DNA from: Prolixibacteraceae bacterium
GTDB taxonomy: Bacteria > Bacteroidota > Bacteroidia > Bacteroidales > Prolixibacteraceae
DNA length: 5,794 nucleotides
Direction: 5' to 3'
NCBI GenBank assembly: GCA_016931875.1
Contig: JAFGDX010000382.1
Span: 1-5,794 of the forward strand
Shown here: positions 1 to 5,794 of the stretch, piece by piece
Layout of the letters: every line of letters begins with the position of its first letter
Position numbering within the stretch: the stretch's first letter is position 1
Translations under genes and position numbers: made by a program
The notes under the pieces: model-generated
Database searches by the model: none
Seen by the model: only the letters and a program-made list of their open reading frames with translations
What the model was told of the DNA's origin: nothing

Positions 1-834
1 GATGATGTTGTTGATGCTACTTTTGGCGGCGGCGGTCACTCCCGGTTAATTCTTCAGGCATTGGGGGGAGGAAGATTGTTTGCGTTTGATCAGGATGAAG
101 ATGCGGCCGGGAATGCTTTTCCAGATAACCGGCTTTTTTTTATCAGGCACAACTTTCGGTATCTGAAACACTTTCTCCGGTTTTATGAGATTGAAAAGGT
201 AGATTCGGTTTTTGCCGATTTGGGGGTTTCATCACACGATTTTGATGTTCCTGAACGTGGATTTTCATTTCGTTTTGAAGGCAGACTGGATATGCGCATG
301 AATCAAAATGCCGTAAAAAATGCCGCGCAGGTTTTAAATGAATATCCTGCGGAACAGCTGATTTCCGTTTTCCGCTTGTACGGCGAAATTCAAAATGCTC
401 CCCGTTTGGTTTCCGAAATTGTGAAAACCCGAAGTGCCGGGAAAATTGAAACAACTACACAGTTGAAAAATGTGGCAGTAAAATCGGCCCCGCGGGCAAG
501 CGAGAATAAATACCTGGCGCAGGTTTTTCAGGCATTACGAATTGAGGTGAATGATGAAATGGATGCTCTGAAAGAATTTCTTGCAGCAGCGCTCGATGTT
601 TTAAAACCTGGTGGCCGACTGGTAATTATTACCTACCACAGCCTGGAAGACCGGCTCTGTAAGAATTTTATGAAAACCGGGAATTTTGAAGGAAAAGTAA
701 AAAAGGATTTTTACGGGAATGTGAATACACCTTTTCGTTTGGTAAACCGGAAAATAATCACACCCGAAACAGAAGAAATGGAGAGGAACACACGCTCGCG
801 AAGTGCAAAGCTCAGGATTGCAGAAAAAATATAA
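1..834 (+). CDS. rsmH: 16S rRNA (cytosine(1402)-N(4))-methyltransferase RsmH, 5'-truncated by window edge
   Basis: RsmH (MraW) uses S-adenosylmethionine to N4-methylate C1402 in the decoding centre of 16S rRNA. The reading frame is open from base 1, giving 277 residues and a TAA stop; the family is about 300 residues, so roughly 20-25 N-terminal residues lie upstream. Numbering from the first codon in the window, family signatures appear in order: the SAM-binding loop VDATFGGGGHS at residues 4-14, the acidic strand end FAFDQD at 27-32, DLGVSS at 73-78 followed by PERGFSF and RLDMRM up to about 100, QALRIEVNDE at 177-186, PGGRLVIITYHSLEDR at 203-218, and the basic tail RSRSAKLR at 265-272. The TTG codon at 61 is not the start, because the SAM-binding loop lies before it. 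The stop is one base before the next ATG. In dcw clusters mraZ usually precedes this gene. Family assignment is close to certain; nothing looks degraded. Confidence 0.97.
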   Translation, partial: DDVVDATFGGGGHSRLILQALGGGRLFAFDQDEDAAGNAFPDNRLFFIRHNFRYLKHFLRFYEIEKVDSVFADLGVSSHDFDVPERGFSFRFEGRLDMRMNQNAVKNAAQVLNEYPAEQLISVFRLYGEIQNAPRLVSEIVKTRSAGKIETTTQLKNVAVKSAPRASENKYLAQVFQALRIEVNDEMDALKEFLAAALDVLKPGGRLVIITYHSLEDRLCKNFMKTGNFEGKVKKDFYGNVNTPFRLVNRKIITPETEEMERNTRSRSAKLRIAEKI

Positions 835-835
835 C

Positions 836-1183
836 ATGGAAGAAAAAGTAAAAAATAACAAAAAGAAAGGCGGAATGAAATCGTTTATCGGCGGAACAAT
901 TCTTACCGATGAACGGGTTACCCGGCAGCTTCCGTTTCTGTTCTTCCTGGCGGCTCTTGGAATCATGTTGATAACCAACCGGAACTGGTCGGAGCGTACC
1001 ATCCGGCAAATTGAAGTTTTGCAGGACACCCTCGACGAGCTGCGTTCCGAGTCGATAACACTATCGGCAAAATTAATGGATGCAAGCCGTCCTTCGGAAG
1101 TGTTCAAAAAAGTGGAAGACGCGGGAATTGGTTTACAGGAACCGCTGACTCCGCCAAAAAAATTGATAGTTAAAGAGGAATAG
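836..1183 (+). CDS. ftsL: FtsL-like cell division protein (Bacteroidota type)
   Basis: This 115-residue protein has the architecture of FtsL, a bitopic divisome protein that forms a complex with FtsB and FtsQ and helps activate FtsWI. A Lys-rich cytoplasmic N-terminus (residues 1-30) leads into one membrane segment at about 32-47 (LPFLFFLAALGIMLIT). A predicted helical, coiled-coil-like stretch follows at about 52-82. The C-terminal part contains SRPSEVFKKVEDAGIGL at 84-100 and then a Pro/Lys-rich end. The position between rsmH and ftsI is the classical place for ftsL, and the sequence style matches the FtsL-like family of Bacteroidota as I remember it. I chose the ATG at 836, one base after the rsmH stop. 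An in-frame GTG at 803 would add 11 residues lying entirely inside rsmH, with no ribosome-binding signal. No Shine-Dalgarno site is visible, only an A-rich leader. FtsL proteins share little sequence, so the name rests on architecture and context. Confidence 0.88.
   Translation: MEEKVKNNKKKGGMKSFIGGTILTDERVTRQLPFLFFLAALGIMLITNRNWSERTIRQIEVLQDTLDELRSESITLSAKLMDASRPSEVFKKVEDAGIGLQEPLTPPKKLIVKEE
1174..1179 (+). promoter_or_regulatory. possible Shine-Dalgarno site for ftsI
   Basis: AGAGGA lies nine bases before the ATG at 1189, inside the last codons of the ftsL-like gene. It is the only reasonable anti-16S match ahead of any start in the window. Members of the Bacteroidota generally do not depend on such sites, and the stretch also encodes Lys-Glu-Glu, so it may be coincidental. 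Confidence 0.3.
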
Positions 1184-1188
1184 AAGAA

Positions 1189-3303
1189 ATGGGGATTCGC
1201 AGGTCTGTAATATCACGATTGGCAATCGTTTATTTTGTATTGCTTTTGTTTGGAATAGTGGTTGTTTTTAAAATGATTTCCGTTCAGCAAATTAAAAATG
1301 ACCGTTGGGAACAAATTGCCAAAAATTTAAGCGAAAATACGGTGATTGTTGAGCCCAACCGCGGAAATATCTGTGCCGATGATGGCAGCGTTTTGGCTAC
1401 TTCCGTTCCCGGCTACTATGTAAGAATCGACCTTGCCGCCGAAGGAGTAAAACGTGTGTATGCCGAAGAAAGCGATTCACTCGCCTTTTACCTCTCCGGT
1501 TTTTTTGGCGATGCCTCCCGCAAGGAATACAACCGCAGGTTAAATGAAGCCTATCGCAGCGGCAACCGGGGTTTTATGCTCACCCCCCGAAAAATTGATT
1601 ACGCCGAACTTCAGGAAATCAAAAAATTCCCCATTCTGCGCAGGGGCCGTTTTGGTGGCGGAATGATTATTGAACAGGAAAATAAAAGAATTACTCCCCT
1701 GGGCATTCTGGCTTACCGTACCATTGGAGGTTTGAATAAAGGAGCTTATGGCGGGGTGCACGGAAACATCGGGTATACCGGTTTGGAGGGTGCATATGAA
1801 CAATACCTGAAAGGTGAAAACGGAATCAGTTACAAACAAAACCTGTCGGGCAGGTGGGTAACCCGGACTGAAATTGACCCGCGTGACGGAATGGATGTTA
1901 TTACCACACTCAATGTGAAATTGCAGGACATTGCCGAAAGCGCTCTGTACCGGCAGTTAAAAGAAACCAATTCCGACTGGGCAACGGCCATTCTTATGGA
2001 AGTGGAAACCGGCGAGATTAAAGCAGTAGCCAACCTTGGCCTTGAAAACGGCGATTATTACGAAAATTACAACTATGCACTCGGACATGCCGGATGTTAC
2101 GAACCGGGCTCCACATTCAAACTTATTTCGCTGATGGTGGCCATGGAAGACGGCCTTGTGGATACCAGCGATGTTTTTGATACCGGAAGCGGAGTCTGGA
2201 AATACAAAGACCGAACCATTTACGACAGCGACTGGCGTTATGGCGGGCATGGAAAAATGACGGTGAAACAGATTTTTGAAAAATCGTCGAATGTTGGCGT
2301 TGCCAAAATTATCACATCGTGTTACGAGAACAATCCTAAAAAATATGTCGACAGGGTGTACAATTTTGGGGTAAATAAACCACTGGGAATTGAGTTAAAA
2401 GGAGAAGGCCAGCCCCTGTTTAAATACCCCGGCGACAAAGATTGGTGGGGCACAACATTGGCCTGGATGTCGTACGGATATGAGACAAAAATGACGCCGC
2501 TTCAGATTCTGGCGTTTTACAATGCGGTGGCCAATAACGGGAAGATGGTAAAACCGCGGCTGGTGAAAGAAATTCGCGACAACGGGGCGCTGGTAAAAGA
2601 ATTTACCCCGGAAATTCTGAACCCCATGATTGTTTCAAAAGAAACATTGGGGAAGGCGCAAAAAATGCTGGAAGGAGTTTGCGAAACCGGAACAGGGCGC
2701 TCGTTGCAAAACCCCTATTTCAAACTGGCCGGAAAAACCGGTACTGCGCAGATTGCGGGAGTTGGCGGTTACCAAAAAGGAATGTACCTGGCTTCTTTTG
2801 CAGGTTATTTCCCGGCCGACAATCCAAAATATTCCATGATCGTTACTTTCAATAATCCGAAAGGTGCATATTACGGCGGTTCTGTGGCAGGTCCCGTTTT
2901 CAAGGAAATTGCCGAAAAAGTGTACGCTTCGCAAATTTTAATGGAAAATATACCCGATGAAGAGCCGGGCGGGGCAATAAAACTTCCGGATGTGAAAAAA
3001 GGAAAATCGGAACACATTTTACGCGTGGCCGAAGAACTTGAAATTGAGAATATAAAAGGCGCGCCTCAAACCGAGCTGGCTTCGGTAAAAACCGAAGGCG
3101 GCCATATTGTTTTAGCCGATGACAATATAACTCCGGGAATTGTTCCCGATGTGCGGGGAATGGGCGTTAGCGATGCCATTTTCTTGCTCGAAAATGCAGG
3201 CTTGAATGTAAAAGTGAGTGGAGTTGGTAAAGTAAAAGTTCAGTCGCTGAACCCGGGAACAAAATGCAGGGTGGGGCAGACGGTATATCTTACACTGAGT
3301 TGA
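1189..3303 (+). CDS. ftsI: FtsI / PBP3-type septal peptidoglycan D,D-transpeptidase with C-terminal PASTA domain
   Basis: This class B penicillin-binding protein cross-links septal peptidoglycan in the periplasm, normally as partner of the glycosyltransferase FtsW. It has 704 residues. A short basic N-terminus precedes one membrane anchor at about 11-27. The dimerisation/pedestal domain begins near RGNI (58-61), followed by the LATS and GY(Y) stretch, and includes the PLGILAYRTIGG segment. The transpeptidase domain spans about 260-580 with all three active-site motifs: S308-T-F-K311 (acylated serine S308), S366-S-N368 and K516-T-G518-T. Residues 585-649 form a charged linker, and 650-704 form one PASTA domain (VPDVRGM start, VGQTVYLTLS end). 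E. coli FtsI is shorter (588 residues) and lacks PASTA, whereas PASTA-tailed FtsI is usual in Bacteroidota. The start follows the upstream stop by five bases. It could have been an elongation or sporulation PBP, but position between ftsL and murE argues for the septal enzyme. No catalytic residue is missing. Confidence 0.96.
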   Translation: MGIRRSVISRLAIVYFVLLLFGIVVVFKMISVQQIKNDRWEQIAKNLSENTVIVEPNRGNICADDGSVLATSVPGYYVRIDLAAEGVKRVYAEESDSLAFYLSGFFGDASRKEYNRRLNEAYRSGNRGFMLTPRKIDYAELQEIKKFPILRRGRFGGGMIIEQENKRITPLGILAYRTIGGLNKGAYGGVHGNIGYTGLEGAYEQYLKGENGISYKQNLSGRWVTRTEIDPRDGMDVITTLNVKLQDIAESALYRQLKETNSDWATAILMEVETGEIKAVANLGLENGDYYENYNYALGHAGCYEPGSTFKLISLMVAMEDGLVDTSDVFDTGSGVWKYKDRTIYDSDWRYGGHGKMTVKQIFEKSSNVGVAKIITSCYENNPKKYVDRVYNFGVNKPLGIELKGEGQPLFKYPGDKDWWGTTLAWMSYGYETKMTPLQILAFYNAVANNGKMVKPRLVKEIRDNGALVKEFTPEILNPMIVSKETLGKAQKMLEGVCETGTGRSLQNPYFKLAGKTGTAQIAGVGGYQKGMYLASFAGYFPADNPKYSMIVTFNNPKGAYYGGSVAGPVFKEIAEKVYASQILMENIPDEEPGGAIKLPDVKKGKSEHILRVAEELEIENIKGAPQTELASVKTEGGHIVLADDNITPGIVPDVRGMGVSDAIFLLENAGLNVKVSGVGKVKVQSLNPGTKCRVGQTVYLTLS

Positions 3304-3304
3304 A

Positions 3305-4762
3305 ATGAAATTAGAAAAGTTAGTTCAAAATATTAATTGTTTGGAAGTTTTTGGAACTTTAAACCGCGAAGTTTCAGGAATTGAGTTCGATTCACGAAAG
3401 GTGGAGAACGATTCAGTTTTTGTTGCACAGCGTGGTGTTCACGTTGACGGGCATAAATTTATTTCTTCCGCTGTTGAAAAAGGAGCAGGAACAATTGTTT
3501 GTGAGGAAATTCCTTCTGAAAAAAACAACGGGGTTACTTATCTGAAAATAGAAAATTCAAACGCTGTTTTAGGCCAGCTGGCTTCGGCATTTTATCATTC
3601 GCCTTCCCTGAAAATGAAGGTGATTGGCGTTACCGGTACCAACGGAAAGACCAGTATTGCAACACTTCTTTTTAAATTGTTCAGAAAGCTGGGGTACAGA
3701 GCAGGCCTTATTTCAACCATTTCGTATAAAATAAACGAGAGGGAAGAAACCGCTTCACACACCACACCCGATGCATTGAAAATTCAGAAATTAATGGCTG
3801 AAATGGTACAGGAAGGCTGTGAATTTTGTTTTATGGAAGTGAGTTCGCACGCCATTCATCAGCAACGTATTGCAGGAATTACCTTTGCCGGCGGAATTTT
3901 TACCAATATTACGCACGATCATCTCGATTATCACAAAACATTTTCAGAATATATAAAAGCCAAAAAAGCATTTTTTGATGATTTGCCTGAAGAAGCATTT
4001 GCAATTACAAATCTCGACGATAAAAACGGACTTGTGATGCTTCAGAATACAAAAGCCCGGAAACTGACTTTTTCTGTTGGCCGGATGGCTGACTACCGCT
4101 GCAAAGTTTTGGAGAATCATTTTGATGGCATGTTGCTGAATATGGATGGTCATGAAATATGGACCCGTTTTGTAGGAAAATTTAATGCCTCCAATTTGCT
4201 GGCGGTGTATTCTGCGGCAGTCAGTCTGAAACAAAATACGGATGAGGTGCTTACTGAAATCAGCAACCTTCAGCCGGTAGCCGGCAGGTTTGAATCAATA
4301 AGAAGTGCCGATGGAAAACTGGCCATTGTGGATTATGCACACACCCCCGACGCTCTAAAAAACGTGCTTCAGGCCATTGCCGAAATACGCACACGCAACG
4401 AGCAGGTAATTACGGTGGTGGGCGCCGGCGGCGACCGCGATAAAACCAAACGGCCCGAAATGGCGAAAGAAGCATTGCTGGCCAGCGACAAAGTAATTCT
4501 GACCTCCGATAATCCGAGAACAGAATATCCGGCAGACATCATAAAAGACATGGAAGCAGGGGTGGCGCCACAATATAAAAACAGGGTTATATCCATTGAA
4601 AACCGAAAGGAAGCAATAAAAACCGCGGTGATGATTGCCCGCCCCGGCGATATTATTCTGATTGCCGGAAAGGGCCATGAAAATTACCAGGAAATAAATG
4701 GTGTAAAACATCATTTTGACGACAAGGAAGTAGTAAAAGAATTTTTTGGATTGGAAGATTAA
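3305..4762 (+). CDS. murE: UDP-N-acetylmuramoyl-L-alanyl-D-glutamate--2,6-diaminopimelate ligase MurE
   Basis: MurE is a cytoplasmic ATP-dependent ligase that adds the third residue of the peptidoglycan stem peptide to UDP-MurNAc-L-Ala-D-Glu. It has 485 residues, normal for the family. The N-terminal UDP-MurNAc domain carries FDSRKV (28-33). The central Mur ligase domain has the ATP loop GVTGTNGKT (108-116, Lys115), TTPDA (153-157), EVSSHA (178-183) and FTNITHDHLDYH, followed by YIKAKKAFF. In that last motif K220 aligns with the lysine carbamylated in other MurE enzymes. The C-terminal domain starts near GRFES and includes DYAHTPDAL, GAGGDRD and the amino-acid selecting motif D402-N-P-R405-T-E407. 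DNPR is the signature of meso-diaminopimelate-specific MurE, whereas lysine-adding enzymes differ there. The ATG is one base after the ftsI stop and no Shine-Dalgarno site is present, suggesting coupled translation. The C-terminal third is more GC-rich than the rest (about 48% against 40%, counted by hand). Confidence 0.97.
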   Translation: MKLEKLVQNINCLEVFGTLNREVSGIEFDSRKVENDSVFVAQRGVHVDGHKFISSAVEKGAGTIVCEEIPSEKNNGVTYLKIENSNAVLGQLASAFYHSPSLKMKVIGVTGTNGKTSIATLLFKLFRKLGYRAGLISTISYKINEREETASHTTPDALKIQKLMAEMVQEGCEFCFMEVSSHAIHQQRIAGITFAGGIFTNITHDHLDYHKTFSEYIKAKKAFFDDLPEEAFAITNLDDKNGLVMLQNTKARKLTFSVGRMADYRCKVLENHFDGMLLNMDGHEIWTRFVGKFNASNLLAVYSAAVSLKQNTDEVLTEISNLQPVAGRFESIRSADGKLAIVDYAHTPDALKNVLQAIAEIRTRNEQVITVVGAGGDRDKTKRPEMAKEALLASDKVILTSDNPRTEYPADIIKDMEAGVAPQYKNRVISIENRKEAIKTAVMIARPGDIILIAGKGHENYQEINGVKHHFDDKEVVKEFFGLED

Positions 4763-4771
4763 AGCAAAGTT

Positions 4772-5794
4772 ATGCTCTATTATTTGTATGAATTATTAGA
4801 ACAGTTTGATTTACCCGGCGTGGGGATGTTTCAGTATATTTCATTCCGCTCGGGTGCTGCAATTATTTTGTCGCTGATAATTACAACGGCCTTCGGAAAA
4901 AAAATAATCCGCCTGCTGCAACGAAAACAAATTGGAGAGGAAATTCGTGATTTGGGCCTGGAAGGACAAATGCAAAAAAAAGGAACCCCCACTATGGGAG
5001 GAATTATAATTCTTTCGGCTATCATCATTCCAACACTGCTTTTTGCCCGCCTCGATAATGTGTACATTCTTTTAATGCTCACAACCACAGCGTTTCTTGG
5101 GTTGATAGGTTTTATCGACGATTACATCAAGGTTTTTCTCAAAAATAAAAAAGGACTGGCCGGAAAGTTTAAGATTCTTGGGCAGATTAGTCTGGGGCTA
5201 TTTGTGGCTGCCATACTTTTTTTTAGCAACGAGGTGGTGGTAAGGCAGAATGTGCAGGATGCCAAAGGTGAAGATTTACAGCAAATTGTAATCGATGCGG
5301 AAACCGGTGAACAACAAATTCAGTATGTTACCGAAGATGTAAAATCAACCATAACCACTATTCCGTTTATTAAAAAAAATGAATTTGATTATGAATGGCT
5401 GGTTTCATTTGCCGGCGATGCTGCATCGTGGTTGAAATGGGTTGTTTACGCCCTTGTTATTATATTTATTATTACTGCGGTTTCAAATGCCGCTAATTTA
5501 ACCGATGGAATCGACGGGCTGGCATCGGGCACTTCGGCCATTAGCGGGGTAACTCTCGGAATTCTGGCCTATGTGAGTGGTAATATTATTTACGCCGATT
5601 ACCTGAATATTATGTACATCCCCAACATTGGAGAACTGACCATTTTTATCGCCGCTTTTATTGGGGCGACGGTGGGGTTTTTATGGTACAATTCCTATCC
5701 GGCACAGGTGTTTATGGGCGATACCGGAAGCCTTGCATTGGGTGGAATTCTCGCGGTTTTTTCCATCATTATCCGAAAAGAAATTCTGATACCA
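4772..5794 (+). CDS. mraY: phospho-N-acetylmuramoyl-pentapeptide-transferase MraY, 3'-truncated by window edge
   Basis: MraY is the polytopic inner-membrane enzyme that transfers phospho-MurNAc-pentapeptide from UDP to undecaprenyl phosphate, giving lipid I. The frame is open from ATG 4772 to the window end (341 codons, no stop). Family motifs are RDLGLEGQ (59-66), KKGTPTMGG (69-77), the catalytic pair FIDDY (D116, D117), [10 protein letters not shown] (N242, D245), [19 protein letters not shown] with D317, and LALGG. The C-terminal histidine motif expected in the last cytoplasmic loop lies beyond the edge. Many hydrophobic segments alternate with loops, as expected for a ten-helix protein. 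Between the catalytic DD and NLTD the protein is about 50 residues longer than E. coli MraY as I recall it. The extra sequence is hydrophilic (about 154-210) and predicted periplasmic. The start is nine bases after murE, with a MLYYLYE...[15 protein letters not shown] opening typical of Bacteroidota MraY. murD or ftsW would be expected next downstream. Confidence 0.97.
   Translation, partial: MLYYLYELLEQFDLPGVGMFQYISFRSGAAIILSLIITTAFGKKIIRLLQRKQIGEEIRDLGLEGQMQKKGTPTMGGIIILSAIIIPTLLFARLDNVYILLMLTTTAFLGLIGFIDDYIKVFLKNKKGLAGKFKILGQISLGLFVAAILFFSNEVVVRQNVQDAKGEDLQQIVIDAETGEQQIQYVTEDVKSTITTIPFIKKNEFDYEWLVSFAGDAASWLKWVVYALVIIFIITAVSNAANLTDGIDGLASGTSAISGVTLGILAYVSGNIIYADYLNIMYIPNIGELTIFIAAFIGATVGFLWYNSYPAQVFMGDTGSLALGGILAVFSIIIRKEILIP

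Noticed and set aside
803..835. GTG extension of the ftsL-like gene into rsmH
   Set aside because: The extra 11 residues come from sequence that encodes the conserved basic RsmH tail, and the ATG at 836 fits the tight spacing of the other genes.
601..1107. Reverse-strand open frame of 168 codons across the rsmH/ftsL junction
   Set aside because: It lies opposite two well-supported genes, has Cys/Phe-rich sequence with no recognisable domain, and is what the complement of these codons would give by chance.
2630..2839. Same-strand open frame of 69 codons inside ftsI
   Set aside because: An out-of-frame shadow over the KTG region of the FtsI transpeptidase domain; no start signal or recognisable product.
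4355..4714. Reverse-strand open frame of 119 codons inside murE
   Set aside because: Entirely antisense to the MurE C-terminal domain, whose motifs are intact; low-complexity His/Phe/Cys-rich translation with no domain.
4974..4981. Run of eight A in mraY, and another at 5372-5379, as possible slippage or frameshift sites
   Set aside because: The MraY frame continues with family motifs on both sides of each run, so neither is a sequencing frameshift, and no stop or pairing structure suggests programmed slippage.
1..5794. Search for promoters, terminators, riboswitches, tRNAs, CRISPR repeats, insertion sequences or an undescribed accessory system
   Set aside because: The sequence is almost wholly coding, the largest gap is nine bases, and I saw no hairpin followed by T-run, no repeat array and no gene outside the standard dcw set.

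Overview
This window is a stretch of a division and cell wall (dcw) cluster, all on the + strand, and it looks like chromosome from a member of the Bacteroidota. The evidence for the phylum is the gene order rsmH - ftsL-like - ftsI - murE - mraY with no murF between murE and mraY, the FtsL type, an FtsI of about 700 residues ending in a PASTA domain, an MraY with an extra loop of about 50 residues, and mostly absent Shine-Dalgarno sites. Placement below phylum (a marine Bacteroidales/Marinilabiliales-type lineage is possible) is a guess.

Layout: positions 1-834 hold the 3' part of rsmH (16S rRNA m4C1402 methyltransferase; its first codons lie upstream of the window). Positions 836-1183 encode a small single-pass FtsL-like divisome protein. 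Positions 1189-3303 encode the septal transpeptidase FtsI/PBP3 with a C-terminal PASTA domain. Positions 3305-4762 encode MurE, the ligase that adds meso-diaminopimelate to UDP-MurNAc-L-Ala-D-Glu. Positions 4772-5794 hold the 5' part of mraY, which makes lipid I; it runs off the right edge. Intergenic gaps are 1, 5, 1 and 9 bases, so this is almost certainly one transcript, probably with translational coupling. I found no internal promoter, terminator, RNA gene, mobile element, repeat array or CRISPR.

The genes work together in this way: MurE builds the cytoplasmic peptide stem, MraY loads the completed pentapeptide precursor onto undecaprenyl phosphate at the inner membrane, and FtsI cross-links the resulting peptidoglycan at the septum with the help of FtsL. 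RsmH is the ribosome-modifying gene that traditionally travels with this cluster.

I looked for an undescribed system and did not find one. All five genes are intact core genes apart from the two cut by the window edges. The points most worth a second look are lineage-specific elaborations: the periplasmic insertion in MraY, the FtsI C-terminal tail, and the short FtsL with a conserved-looking C-terminal tail.
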